Positions 10,523 through 22,848 of a DNA stretch of 64,000 nt are shown piece after piece (position 1 is the stretch's first letter; each line of letters begins with the position of its first letter). A program made the translations under genes and the position numbers. This stretch comes from Aspergillus flavus (taxonomy: Eukaryota > Ascomycota > Eurotiomycetes > Eurotiales > Aspergillaceae), in NCBI RefSeq assembly GCF_009017415.1, contig NC_092406.1:2542001-2606000 (forward strand), given 5' to 3'. A model generated the notes under the pieces. The model had not been told where the DNA came from. It searched no databases and was given only the letters and a program-made list of their open reading frames with translations.

Positions 10523-12023
10523 ATGGAGCATACATTTCAGTTGACACGTTTCCGGACAAGCGTTTCATCGCACCGCTCATCTTCCATCTCAGGACCCGTT
10601 CTTAGAACCCAGATAGAGCAGCACCGCACTAAACGGCCTCATACGAAATCGCGTCATGGCTGCTTCAACTGCAAGGCCCGTAGAGTCAAAGTAACTAATA
10701 GCTGTCTCAATGTATTCTGAAGACTGCGAGACTGACATATCTACTAGTGTCAAGAAACGCAGCCACACCCCTGTGCCAACTGCATCAGCCGGAATATGCG
10801 GTGTATATACCCTTCAAAAGAACAATCCCTTCGTCGTCAACATGCCAGTCCCTTTGGTGGTCGTAATAGGCGACAGCTGCCATGGAACTATGAATCTTCG
10901 TCAGGTTACACTACACCGCAATCATCATCAGAATCAGCAGTGACATTGAGCTCACACCACCCGGCACTGTCTCATACCTTCACTGCGGACGACTTACGGT
11001 TCTTTCACCATTTCTTGATAGCCGCATATCCGCATCTCCCGTTTGGAAGCGAGGATCTATGGAAGACGAGTCTTCCGGCTTCTGCGCACGAGGTTAGCTT
11101 CCTACCAGAAAACCGTTGTAATATATATAGAGTGGAGCTAATTATAACACCTACAGTGTCCACATTTAATGCACGCAATCCTATGCCTAGGAGCCACCCA
11201 TCTCTCCTTAGTTACACCAGACGGAAGTAAATACACAACTCTAGCCGTCACCCACCGCGGCCAGGCGCTGAGAACGCTAGGCAGCCAGCTAGCCAAAGGA
11301 GACCAATGTAGTAAAACCGAGCTCGAGCTAATGCTAGCAACAGTATACGCGCTCACATTCCAAGCCAACTACATGGCAGACGGACTATTCGATTTCGCCA
11401 TCATGGTCCGCGGCTGCAGCATCATAACCCGGCGGATCCTGAACAAATACAAAAGAAGCGACATGTTCACATTGCTCACGTCAGATCTTATCATTACCAA
11501 CATCGTGCCACAGCTTCCTCTCACGCCATATGCTGATAGTGAGGATCTCAACAGATCCATTGAGACATTGGAAAGCATCGAACCATTGTTACTGAGTGAC
11601 AGCCACCGCAATGCTTACAGTGCTCTGTTGAATACGTATAACGCATTAAAACGCTCGGAGCGCGATGGCTTCGTTGCTTTTACGGGGTTCTATGATGATT
11701 GGGGCAGGATGAGTAATCGCGAGTTCATGGAGTTTCTTGATCCGGGGAATTATGTCTCGCGTATTCTGTTTTTGCATTATGTGGTGGTGTCGATTATGTT
11801 GCAGCCGGTGTTTCGGATCCTGAGGAAACCGAGGATGTTGGTGTTTCCGAAGGATGAGCTGCCGCTGCTGCAGAGGGGGGTTTATATTTATGAGTGCTTG
11901 CCTTCTGAGGTTCGTGGGTTGGTGGAGTGGCAGTTTCAGTTCATTACCGTGCATAAGGCTTCGCTTGAAGGTCCAGGCTTGAGGCCTGTGATGGAGGACT
12001 CATCTGAATTGACTACAGTATAG
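10523..12023 (+). CDS. Zn2Cys6 transcription factor, Upc2-like architecture
   Basis: Exons 10523-10690, 10748-11092 and 11157-12023 (introns 57 and 64 nt, both phase 0) give 459 aa. The first intron splits the zinc cluster. After splicing the six cysteines fall at 47, 50, 57, 65, 68 and 75, a perfect C-x2-C-x6-C-x7-C-x2-C-x6-C, preceded by basic residues (TKRPHTKSRHG). The rest holds ADDLRFFHHFL and CPHLMHAILCLGATHLSL, typical of small C6 regulators annotated as sterol uptake control protein 2-like. It is a nuclear DNA-binding regulator and appears intact. The tail-to-tail neighbour is an RTA1-like membrane protein; in yeasts RTA1-type genes respond to sterol/azole stress, so a functional link is possible but inferred. 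Confidence 0.88.
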
Positions 12024-12203
12024 AATGGGAGATATAGATTGGATTGACACAATAATTACCATTGAAAAGGATATAAACAAAAGTCAAGCCAAAGAGGAAG
12101 ACACCCAACAAGAAAAGAAAAGACTCTAAGATATCAAAACCCAAACAAACACAAAAATCAGTCTAACAACATAACCACCATCTAACCCACAAAAAACACA
12201 CAC

Positions 12204-13122
12204 CTACTTCTCCCTCCCACCAAATCCAGCAGGAAGCCATCTAGCCGGATGATACCACCCCAAAACCATCATCGCAATCAACATCGGCACAGCCTCCAGA
12301 ACATACAACGGCCACTCATGAGTCCAAGTATAAGTGTCCATACCCATGCAGAACTCCACAACCCGATAAATTAACCGAACCTGTCACAAAATAACCACAA
12401 TTAGCACCCCCAAGTCCAACAAAAGTATCAAAGATAAGCAAAATACGAACCATAATAAAAAACCCCGCGATATAAATTCCCCTCAAAACGGACCTCACCC
12501 CCTCCCCAACCTCCCCAGAAGCAAAAGACCGATCAAACCAAACCACGACAACAAGAAAGAACCCAAAAGTAACAAGCTGCAACACCAAACCCGCAATAAG
12601 CACCCCAACACCCACATCCTTCTCCTTCCCCGTCCAATCATTCGAAGAAGCAATCCCGCTCCCAGCTGCCTGCGTCAGAAAACTAACAACATCGGATGTA
12701 ACGAACACCCTAGGGATCCAAGACGGCGAGAACCTCCCGAACAGCTGTACGGGCTCCTTCGTCTCGGTGTCAGAGCTAGAAGTGGCACGACCGCCGCCGG
12801 CGGACGACCGGATCAATCGCCCGATCAGGATGTAGAGGCTTGCGCAGACGAGGACAGGGGCTATTACGATTAGACTTGAGGAGGTGGCGTAGAGGCCGAT
12901 GTTGTCTTGTTGGTGAACGCTGGCGGCTCGGATGGCGTAGGCGGCTACTTCTGTGGCGGCGCCGATGGCGATGGGGATGAAGTAGGGTACTTTTTTCTGG
13001 TGACCTGTGTAGGGGGCGATGAGGGATAGGTAGGTGTGGTAGAGTAGGGGGATGGTGTAGAGGATTGTGAAGAGGATTGAGGCGGCGAGGGATGGGTTGT
13101 AGAAGTAGATTGAGTCGCCCAT
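12204..13122 (-). CDS. RTA1-like seven-TM protein (lipid/azole resistance family)
   Basis: Two exons, 13122-12451 and 12380-12204, with a 70-nt intron (gttcgt...tgacag), give 282 aa. Splicing replaces an unrelated tail by VRLIYRVVEFCMGMD...EWPLYVLEAVPM, the conserved C-terminal RTA1 block (R-x-x-Y-R-x-x-E, E-x-x-x-Y-V-x-E-x-x-P-M). Seven hydrophobic helices are visible. I start at MGDSIYFYNPSLAAS because family members begin just before the first helix with a YxPS-type stretch; an in-frame ATG at 13251 would add 43 low-complexity residues. Plasma-membrane or ER protein of the lipid-translocating-exporter family. Convergent with the C6 regulator, 180 bp apart. Confidence 0.88.
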
Positions 13123-13563
13123 TTCTGCTTGGGGTTGATTGGGTGTCTTCGAGGATATTGGATTGTCAGGAGGTAGGGATTGTGTGATCAATGTAAGTTT
13201 AAGATTTCTGAGGTATGAGTAGATCTTGTTAATATTATCCTGGTAACTCATGGAACCCTTTTATATCCAATTTTCATAGTATATGAGATATTGATACATT
13301 TATACAAATGACCCAACCAACCAATGACATCGCAATAAAACCCTAAAGCTTCACGATAGGTGGATCTCGTATTCGCACCTCGCATTTTCTCGTCCTAAGC
13401 CTTGCTAAACCGGTCCAAGCATTTTGATAGGTCCGTTACATCGTTGCCTGAAGCTATCAGTCAGTTTATACCAGCCATGGACCCACCCATAAATAAGCTC
13501 TCGGGTGTGGAACGAATCCGGGTCTTGGCGAGATTACTGTATTGAGTAAAGTGGTTGACCAAG
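13123..13563. other. Intergenic
   Basis: The leader/promoter of the RTA1-like gene (including the possible upstream extension to 13251) and the 3' flank of the next minus-strand gene. No further gene seen. Confidence 0.5.
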
Positions 13564-13947
13564 CTAACAGTTCTTACAGTGTGATTGCAAGTATGAAAAG
13601 GTGTTTTTCCGCTTCCAACCCTCCTGTGCTTCTCGTGCTAGAATGCTCCATGGTTGATGGCTTAGCCAGAACCACATTCCAGGCCATCGCCTGTGACAGC
13701 TGGCGGATGGCCATACGGAGGAGGAGCGGTAGATGGCAGCTGCGAGCTGGGCGAGGTAGAATATATCCAGGGTGCTGTGATTATCAGTCTTCGTAATTCC
13801 GTGCGGCTTTTCCACAACATCGAACACGCTGTTCCCGTTCCACAGCCCCTCATCCTTATAGATAAATGCTATCCGCAACACGCGATTGTGACAGTTAACC
13901 GGCACCGCGCCGCCCTCGATATCTGTGAGGAATTCTTCAGCGCTCAT
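13564..13947 (-). CDS. Unrecognised small protein, 127 aa
   Basis: An intact ATG-to-TAG frame. MSAEEFLTDIEGGAVPVNCHNRVLRIAFIYKDEGLW followed by VFDVVEK and TLDIFYLAQLAAAIYRSS reads like a genuine folded protein with helical, Leu/Ala-rich segments. The stretch WPSASCHRRWPGMWFWLSHQPWSIL is unusually Trp-rich. No signal peptide. I have the impression of a family found in Aspergilli without known function, but cannot name it. The junction around EKPHGITKTDN looks less ordered than its surroundings and may hide an indel or small intron. Confidence 0.5.
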   Translation of the reverse strand: MSAEEFLTDIEGGAVPVNCHNRVLRIAFIYKDEGLWNGNSVFDVVEKPHGITKTDNHSTLDIFYLAQLAAAIYRSSSVWPSASCHRRWPGMWFWLSHQPWSILAREAQEGWKRKNTFSYLQSHCKNC

Positions 13948-15035
13948 GGTGGACCTGTGATAAGTAATGATACTTGGTGAATTTGAATATGAATATCAGA
14001 CCCCAATTGGTCCTAAATAGCTTTTAAAGCCTTTCCTTCCAAAGAGTCTTTTCTATTCATATAACTGAATAGTGAGTAATCCTTTTCATTAAAAAAAAGA
14101 CTAAGATGGTTAGACAATACTACGTACATTTATCCCGAGTCGGCTGATTGAGAACTATAAACGTGGGGAGTCTGTAAGATAAGCAACCGAATAGAGGCCC
14201 GGGGGTTTTGCATATCGTACGGGCCGATTCTGCATCGGCTCCGAGACACTATTCTTTGTAAAGAAAATTCTATAATAAAGGAAACTAATACTCTCTTATT
14301 TATGTTTTATATCCTATTTTATATAAACTATATAATTTATGCTAGTGATGCTTGCCAGGTGAGATAGGAGTTTAGTAGGGCGCTTTCCTGTACAGTGTTT
14401 TACAGCTTGGGGTGACAATTAACTAATCTATCAATACGGTGGTAGAACGCTTGAGTGTCCTACTGAGTGGACCTTCAAACGTATGCCTCTTGGGAGTCAG
14501 ATTCAAAATAATGTGATTTTTTCTTTTTCTCCCTTAGTGCATAATGCCCTGCCTTATGGCCATATGGGTGGTATAATAAATGAAATTAACCTAGATTTTA
14601 CCGCGACCTTAGACGGTGAACCTGAGCCTTTTCGAGATTCATCTCCAACCCTACATTGCTAGCCCTTTGGGGACCAAGCGCGAGTGTTCGTAGCGCGTAT
14701 TTTGTGCTACTCTTCACGTAGGCCATTCATCCTATTAATAACACTTGTTATATTGAATTGCAGTGATCATAGTATGTCGTATTGTCCATCAGAACTCATT
14801 GACATATAGCAAGTACGGCTCATGAGGGTGAAAAGCCTCGCTGGAATGATACAGTGCCAACGGACGATCAACGTTGTGATGATCTTTTATTGGCCGTCGC
14901 TGAACTTTACTACATTATGCGACCCAGCACAGTCTCACCAAGGGATTAAATATGTTAGGCCTCCACTGCGTTCCCCAGACCTTCATTGCATATCATCTCT
15001 CATGTATCCGGGTCATCACTTCCCCCAGAAACACT
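13948..15035. other. Intergenic, with an AT-rich patch
   Basis: No gene seen. 14255-14345 is strongly AT-rich. A short hairpin gccgat-tctgc-atcggc sits near 14222-14238. The right end is the DUF6536 gene promoter. Confidence 0.5.
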
Positions 15036-17360
15036 ATGGAGCTGGACGATGAATCCCACCAAATGTCCGATTTACTCGACAGTAAAAACTTGTCCGACCA
15101 AAGCGATAAAGAATGCGAGTCACAGTTCTCCGTAAAAGTTCACAGATCATTGCGAACGCGAATAACCGAGTGGTATTTCGGATGGAGATATACTCTTGCG
15201 TTGGCGTCGTTTGCGAGCGTCATCGTCCTGGCATTCAATCTCGGTTTTGTTACATGGGCTGCTGTGCACCATACAGTAAAGAAAGGCCGGGGCACTCTGC
15301 ACGAGGGAAATTGTGAGAAAGTGCAGCATATGAGTACGGGCCTGCATTTTGCTATCAATATTCTCAGTACGAGTCTATTGGGCGCAAGCAAGTACTGCAT
15401 GGTCTGTCGAGATCTTCTCTGTTCTTCATGCACGGCTGGATTTGCTGAGTATTGTTTCTAGCAATGTTTATCCGCACCGACCAGGAAAGATATAGACCGT
15501 GCCCACGGTAAGAGCAGGTGGCTCGACATAGGTGTTCCCAGTGTCCGAAATCTACGATTGGTATCTCGAAAACGCGCTGTTTTGTGACTGTTATTGGTTC
15601 TGTCATCTCTGCCGCTCCATCTAGTGTAATGCTGTCTCTGCGGACTGTCTGTCAATTCTCAAGGTACTAAACTACGTCCCAGGTACAACTCGACCATATT
15701 CGCCATTACTTCGGCCAATTCCTACTGGGTATTTACTGCTCCAGAGGGCTTTCTGAAACAGGATGTTCAGAATAGCACTTCTGACAATGAAGACACTGCC
15801 ACTGACGTCTTGAACCGCCTGCGTGCCGAAGCGCAGAATGGAACCCTTCAGCGCCTTGATATATCGCAGTGTGTTAATGCATATGCGACAGACTTCCAGA
15901 CTACCTCTGGGAGCTTGATACTTGTGACGAATGATACAGATCAGTCCCAGTCAGTCGCACAGCAAACCACCTTTTTGCCGCAAGAGAATATGAGAACTTC
16001 CGCTTCAGATCTGTATCAGTGGATCTGCTCAGCACAAGCACAGGCAAAAGAACATACCTGTAGTCAACTTCTTTCGGACGTAAAGGACCAAGTGTCCAAG
16101 AACAGTTGGTACGTGGACCGTTACCGGGTCGGATACTGCCTTGCGGAGCTACCACCGCAACGTTGCAAGCTGGAATACAGTGTCCCATTAGCGATCATCG
16201 TGATTGTCTTCAACTTGGTCAAGGCCATCATAATTGGATATACAGCTGCAAGTGCCACGAAGAAGCCCATCCTGACGACAGGAGATGCGGTCGCTTCTTT
16301 CATGCAGAAACCCGACGAGTTTACACGGGGCCAATGCCTCCTCAGCAGAGAATCCGTGAAGACGCGCCCCTGCCGAACGAGCTACAAGTCATCGACATTC
16401 AATAGCACGCCAAAGCGATGGCACGCCGCTGTCTCAGTCAAGCGTTACGTCCTTGGACTTATCTCGTAGGTGCTTGCCTATACCCTTCCGCATCTCTCCT
16501 TAATATACTGACCCGAAGGATGCAGATATACCGTCGCTATTATCATCTGCATCGGGCTTCTGATATTCGTAGTTCTGAGTATGAGGGACAAAACGAACAC
16601 GTGGACAATGGGTCTCGGCGCCATCAACACTCAGACCCTAATCACAGGGACCAGATGGGTGACATCGCTCATATCCAACGTGCTCGTCGCCAACACGCCC
16701 CAACTCCTCTTCTCGATGATCTACTTCACCTTCAACGCCATCTTCACCGCCATGACCCTTGCAGCGGAATGGAGCCGATACGCCAACCACCGCAAGGGCC
16801 TGCGTGTCTCCGGTCCCCCCGAAGTCGCCCAACGCAGCAGCTACTTCCTCTCCCTCCCCTACCGCTTCGCCGTCCCCGCGCTGACCTTTTCCGCCCTTCT
16901 CCACTGGCTCCTCTCGCAGAGCATCTTCGTGGTCGGCATTGAATCCTACACCGGAAACTTACAACGGGACCCCACGCGGGATTTTATTACATGTGGGTAC
17001 TCTCCCCCGGCTATCTTGAGTGCGATTCTTGTGGGCGTGGCGATGGTGGTCTGGCTGGTCGGATTCAGTTTCAGGCGCTTGGAGTCCGGGATGCCTGTCG
17101 CGGGAAGCTGTAGCCTGGCTATTGCGGCGGCCTGTCATCCCACGTTGAGGGTTAAAGGGGATGAGTATGTGGACGAAGAAGGGAAGTTGGGAGCGGAGCA
17201 CATGAGGGTGCAGTGGGGGTTATCTATGTCGATGCGGACGGGGAGGGAAATTGTAGTTTCTCGTGTGAGGAGGTGGGAGTACCGGAGGATGGAAAAATCT
17301 ATCGGTGATGCTACGAAACATGATGATGAATTAATGTACTTGTATGATGTTATGAGCTAG
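15036..17360 (+). pseudogene. DUF6536 multi-pass membrane protein with an in-frame TGA
   Basis: Four exons, 15036-15401, 15462-15625, 15683-16465 and 16526-17360, with introns of 60, 57 and 60 nt, join in phase to 716 codons, the usual length for fungal DUF6536 proteins. Landmarks are WRYTLALASF, LSTSLLGASKYC, the block [14 protein letters not shown] with [12 protein letters not shown], then HLVYNSTIFA and a helix-rich C-terminal half. Codon 164 (15585-15587) is TGA within RKRAVL-stop-LLLVLSSLPLHLVY, where a hydrophobic or Trp residue is expected; no intron removes it. A second apparent stop (TAA at 15627) is explained by the 15626-15682 intron. Everything after the TGA is open for 552 codons, so the lesion is recent, a sequencing error, or read through. 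Function of the family is unknown. Confidence 0.8.
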
Positions 17361-19228
17361 ACATGCACTAATTAAGCTATTTCGCCCATGTCTTTGTTCT
17401 CGTATTCGAGGGCGATGTTGCAGGACCACGTTAGGGCTATCGTTGCGCCGCTCCAATCATACATTCTATTCTATGCATGGAGAACAATGATCTGAAACAT
17501 CTTTCTGACGGCCATTAAAGCCATTGTTTTTGAGTTTCTATGCCGCTGGGTAATGTATGCCGATACGTAGCTCTATGTACATCTACTCATGGGCGAGGGT
17601 GGAAGAGTATGCTCATTCTTGTCGTGAGGTCCAAGTCCATTCGCCTGTATATTAGTAAGGAAATTGAATTCCAGTCAAGGATAATATCGAGTTTTGGTTA
17701 TAGAGCTTTCGGCTGTGTTCGGCCTTTATTCGGGTTGACCACTCTACTTTTCCACCGTATTTTCATTCTTTAATTTTCATTTTTTGTTTTCCCGAGCGAG
17801 GAAGAAATAAATCTCGCACGGGTAGCCTACCTAGGTTGAACGATAAGAATAGCAAAAGGTTTAATTCGGCCACAGTGAACCTAGAAAAAAGGAGGTAACA
17901 CCGAAGCGCGATAATCGAATTCAATATAGCCGGGATAAAACAGTTGGTGGCCGTCACGGTCGTAAGCCAGCGGCAGATGAAACTCCCACGAGAGCCGGCG
18001 AACCAACAACAGAAACCGTCAACCTTGACTCAGCCAGTGACACATTCTCCCAGCGATATCCCTTGCGTGACGGATCAAGAGGTTCATCGAAGATCAGGAA
18101 CCATGTGAGGACGATCCGTGGATCCCAGCAGTGTTAAGGTTACTCGACAGGCACGAGCCAAAAATAAAAATCCAAGACAACCCGATAATAGAATATCACA
18201 CTACCAATGCATGTATTCAGAATTGAACGCGCTAGGGAGTCGGCGGACCTTGAAGATTTAATATAATTTCCGCACTTCCCCCGCTTCTTGTTTGATTTTA
18301 TTTGTCCGGTGTTTTCTAATGAGGGTCGGTGCTTTTTTGGTCTTCTGCTAATTTCCCTCGGCTAAGCGTGTGGAGCCACGGGATTATTGGGAAATAGTTG
18401 AATGGGATGGGTCATTGTGACATGGCTAACGGCGACGCATCCGGGCGAGCACGACGCATGCGGTTGGGTTGTAACCCAAGAACTTGGCGGGGAGTCTGAA
18501 CATTCCTGGGATCGGGAGTTGCAGAATGAGCTGTCAATTGATGTCAGTGGAATGGTGATCATGAGGAGGTATGAGGTAAGGAGAGTGGATCTTTTTTCTC
18601 TATGTGCTTATCTTTGGAATTCCCGGTTTCCGTTCGATTGGGTTTTCAAGGGATCATCCACGATAGGCATGTATGTATATGTATGTGTAGAACATACAGA
18701 GGGAACAATCTCCAGAATAATGATATGATTCTGGGGTATTACTAGTTAGTCATGTAGAATCAGAAGAGGAAAGTCAAAAAACCAGTGATTTGGCGTCCTC
18801 AGGCCGCAAGCGGAATAGCCCGGTGGAGTGATTTTTTGTCTGGACTCTTTTTCCCTTCCCTTCTGGACCCTCTTTTTACTCAACCTCCATCAGTCACTTT
18901 CCCTTTTCCCTTTCTTCACGCGTTGCCCATTTCCCTCTCGCTTCCATTCCTTCCTCCTTCTCCTCCGACTCCTCCACTTTTCTTCATACCGTACCCTCGT
19001 TTATTCATTTGTCCTCCCCCTCATGACCACTTACTTCTCCCGGTGGTGACTTGGTAGTAATATAACTCCTGTGTCCCTCGTTCTCTCACCGTCTGAACCC
19101 TTCCGAACCCCCCGCTCTCGCTTCCCTCGACTTTCGCTTCTTTCCTATATAGATATGGTGGGCCGCCTGTTGCTCTGAGGTTTACGTCTACTCCGACGGT
19201 CTCCACTACAATTCTTCCACTCGTCACC
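17361..19228. other. Intergenic, pyrimidine-rich promoter on the right
   Basis: No gene supported. 18840-19200 is a long C/T-rich tract on the plus strand, the typical core-promoter/leader texture of Aspergillus genes, leading into the CFEM gene. Confidence 0.6.
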
Positions 19229-20159
19229 ATGGCACGTTGGCCGTTGGCCTGGACTGCCAATGTCCCGTCGACATCGCGACTCTTTCACTTCCTCCTGATT
19301 ACCTTCGTTTTTTCGCTTTCCGTCCGTGCCGACGATGACACCACTCTGATACCTACCGCCGCATCCGATAGCTTCCCTGCGTGCGCCTTGAGTTGTTCCA
19401 TTCTCCAACAAGCCCAGACTGGCTGTGTACCTCCGACGGCCGTATCGAGCGACCGCGCGACCTATGTCTCTTGCTTTTGCCAGTCGTCGTTGATCACCCA
19501 GCTCCATAACTCCGCGGACGGGACATGCGCCGACACTTGCACGAACGCAGACGACCGCACGAAATTGCAAACATGGTATAGCGACTTTTGCTCCTCTGGG
19601 GGCCAAAACAAGGGTACTACTGCTTCAGAGAGCAGTGCCGCGGCGTCGCCCTCATCGTCAACATCAGCGTCTACCACCAAATCGCAAAATAGCTATCCCG
19701 CTCCTAAATCCTGGTACGTCATTGGCAGAATTTATTTTCCGCACCCTTTTCAGCTCTCTTGCTGACCTTTCTAGGTGGTCGACACATTACCAATGGGTTA
19801 TCATGGTAATTGTGCTAGCCGTTGGATTCACTGCAATCACCATCGTGGGAGTGTGGCTTAAGCGCCGCCATGATGCGAAATATCCCAACCTCTACCACGC
19901 AGGGAGTGGCAGCAACAGCGGTAGCAACAGCGGCCTCCTTTATAGCCGTGGTCAAAACACCAGTCCCGGCCCGAAACAGCCGGGCCAATTTATGCCGGCT
20001 CCAAGCCCGGTGAACCATGATGAATATGCTAACACAGATTCCGTGGCCAGCAGCTCTCGCACCGAAGTTGCCGCTCCCGGACCTCGTCCATCACGTCTCC
20101 AAAGGACCCCGCAGTCCGCGGACGTAGGCGATATTGAAACTCGCGAAGTAACACGGTGA
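19229..20159 (+). CDS. CFEM-domain type I membrane protein
   Basis: Exons 19229-19713 and 19775-20159 (61-nt intron gtacgt...tctag) give 289 aa. Signal peptide (LFHFLLITFVFSLSVRA), then an eight-cysteine CFEM-like module (FPACALSC, GC, SCFC, GTCADTC, DFC; about residues 48-130). A Ser/Thr-rich stalk follows, then STHYQWVIMVIVLAVGFTAITIVGVWL as a single TM helix followed by basic KRRHD, and a 100-residue Ser/Pro-rich cytoplasmic tail. CFEM proteins are fungal surface proteins, some binding haem or acting in signalling. The TM helix with a long tail suggests a cell-surface sensor-like membrane form rather than a GPI-anchored one. Intact. Confidence 0.85.
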
Positions 20160-20832
20160 TGATTGGGTCTGCCCTGTTTTACCATATTCACTCTTTTTCA
20201 AGCAGAGCGTACTCGAACACAGCATCTAGTGGATTCTCCAACCAGGCAGTTGCATAATGAAAAATCCCGGGCACATGTAATACCTTTAGTCCGCCTATTC
20301 CGATATGTGTTGTCGATGCTCGCTCCTGCTAACCTCGCATATGTATCCGGCGTTTTGCGTGTTCGGATGGCTTTTCCTTTTCCTTCCTTTCTTTCCACTA
20401 CCTGGGACCAATCTCGTACAAAATTTCCGTACATGATACCATATGGTGTGTGCATGTCTTCTGAGCTGCGTTACATGGCTTTGGCAGAACATAGTAATTT
20501 TTTCCTCCGTGGAGGCTGGGTCATCTTTCTTCATCGCTTATATTTGCCTGGACATGTTTTTCTTTTCTTCATGATGTCTCCTCGTCTCACCCAGCATGAG
20601 ATCAATGAATTGCTTGCCTGGATGTGACATGTTGCCGGCTGACTGTAAATTAGGTATAGTTGCCCGCAGTACAGGACCCTCAATGTAATTTTGCTAGATC
20701 CACAAGATATCTTATACGGTCCCAATATCCGATCTTATAAGTTAATCTGAGATATATAATTTCTCGAATATAGAAAAGTAAGAAAGACAATACCACGCTA
20801 CCATGTGAAAGCAACAAAAAAACGACCCAAGA
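20160..20832. other. Convergent 3' flanks
   Basis: The shared terminator region of the CFEM gene (plus) and the cyclophilin gene (minus). No gene seen. Confidence 0.6.
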
Positions 20833-22848
20833 TCAAGATACAGTGATACTCACAATCTTGATGTCCTGCTCGGGCTTCTCCTTGAACGTCTTCGTGTTCT
20901 CGATCTTATGCACGACATCTAATCCCTGCACAGCTCGCCCGAAAACAGTATGCTTGTTATCCAACCACGGCGTCTTCTCCGTCGTAATAAAGAACTGACT
21001 CCCATTGGTATTCGGTCCAGCATTAGCCATGGACAAAGTATACGGTTTATCGTGTTTCAAACTGGAGAATTCGTCCTCGAACTCCCCGCCCCAGATCGAT
21101 TCACCACCTGTCCCGTCGCCCAACGGGTCTCCACCCTGGATCATGAACTTGCGGATCACACGGTGGAAGATGGTATTATTATAGTAGCCATTGCGGGCAT
21201 GGGTGACGAAGTTCTCGACGGCCTTGGGCGCGGCAGACGGGAAGAGCCGGAGATGGATATCGCCCATGGTAGTGTGCAAGATGGCGGAAGTACCAAGCTC
21301 ATTTGATTTCTTCTCGGCAGCTTCGCGGCCGGTGGTTGTTTGGGTGGGTTTCTCGTTCTGGACGTCGCGGGAGGATTTTGAGATCTCGGTTTCATTGGTG
21401 AAGAGGTAGAAGCGGACTTTGGCGAAGCCTGTGCTGACTAGGATGGGGTCGCGCTCTTCGGATTCCTGGAGGAGGGGGTTGGAGCTTGCGGCCATGGAGA
21501 CTGTTACGACGCCTTTCTTTTGTGGTTGGCCTTGGTACATGGCTAGGTTGAGGGAGCGGAAGGGCTCGTCTTTGCCGTAGACACGTACGACGCGGTTGGT
21601 GTAGGTGTTTATGCATTTTGTGCCGTAAAGGGAGCCATAGAGGATGAAGTGACCGGATTCGTCGAAGATGACGTTGATTTTGGGTTGGGTGATGGGGTTT
21701 TCGAGCTCGCGTTCGACGGCGAGGCGGCGGCCGAATTCAAGCTCGTCCAGTTGGTGGATTGCTGTGCCGGCTTGTTGCATGTCGGTTATTGTGGAAAGAG
21801 ATTCGTCGTATTTACGGTAGAGCTTGCCCGTGGAGAAGTCGAAGACTCGGACCTGGCGGTCTGGGAAGGAAAAGGCGGCGAATTGTTCGCCGGAGGGGGA
21901 GATCGTTAGGGATGTTGGGGTGGATTTGGACTTTTTGAATTCGAAGAGGTTGGTGGATGACTTTAATTCGAAGACGTTGTCGGGCTTTTCGAATGAGGAA
22001 TCACCTGCTCGCCAGTACTCGATCATGCCGGACTCGTCCGCGGAGATCACGCAGTCGTACGCATCGTTGAAGGCGATTGCGGCTACCGGGTTCCGGTGGA
22101 TTGTCTTCAAGGTGTGGAGGGGGTTGGGGTTCTCACCCCGGCCGTCGAAGATTTGGATCGTGCTGCTACCTTCGTCGGTCACTGCCAGTAGTGGTAATGA
22201 AGCGCCTCGACGATGGACCCAGCAGACGCAGCGAGGGGTGTATTCGAGTGTGAGCATGGAGAGCAAGTCTACATCCGGCAAGTCAGTTTGCTGTAGCTAT
22301 ACTCTGATACTGACATGATATCGGCATACCGAAAGTAATGACATCAAACAGCTTTACTGTCTTGTCGGCCCCAATTGTCGCAAAGCTCCTGCCGTCCGCG
22401 CTGACACTGACGCCCCTCACCTCACCATTATGGGCACGGAACTCCTTCACGAACTCAATACTAACCGCCATCTTCTTCCAAAATTTCACAAAACCATCAA
22501 TAGAGGATGTAATAAGGAAGTCCGTGTGTGGTGTCATTGTCACAAAAGACAATTGGTCCTTGTGCATGAGCGACTTCGAGTAACGCGGCGATGCGGGCAG
22601 CGCGTTCACGTAGACTTTCTCGAAGGGGAGTTTGCGCCGCTTCTTCTTCGGCGCATCTGCAGACGGGAGGGCTGGACCGAAGTCATCGTCGGAGGAAGAG
22701 TCGTTGTCTTTAGTCAGTTAAGATTAGTATCTTGTGCTGATTTCTTTCTCAATTCGAGGGTGAGCGCACCATCGTCCCCATCGCCATCAACCGCGGAGTG
22801 CGGTCTCTTGTTGGACAAAGGCTGCGACTTCTCGTCTTCTGCCGCCAT
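20833..22848 (-). CDS. WD40-repeat cyclophilin, peptidyl-prolyl isomerase (PPWD1 type)
   Basis: Three exons, 22848-22770, 22707-22330 and 22268-20833 (introns 62 and 61 nt), in phase, 630 aa; metazoan PPWD1 is about the same length. A short acidic/basic N-terminus (a DSSSDDDFG run, then KKKRRK, a likely nuclear localisation signal) precedes WD40 repeats ([34 protein letters not shown]). A full cyclophilin domain occupies about residues 475-630: [37 protein letters not shown] in [12 protein letters not shown]. The catalytic Arg (FHRV), Phe/Met/Gln and Trp are all present. Probable nuclear proline isomerase associated with the spliceosome, by homology. Head-to-head with cct2. Confidence 0.93.

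Noticed and set aside
13123..13251. Longer RTA1-like N-terminus from ATG 13251
   Set aside because: Adds 43 polar low-complexity residues before the conserved start; family members begin near 13122. Kept as an alternative only.
15626..15682. Apparent TAA and frameshift in the DUF6536 gene after HLV
   Set aside because: Explained by a normal 57-nt intron (gtaatg...cccag) whose removal restores HLVYNST in frame. Only the TGA at 15585 remains.
18402..18728. 108-codon plus-strand frame
   Set aside because: Low-quality composition and overlap with an opposite frame; lies in the CFEM upstream region.
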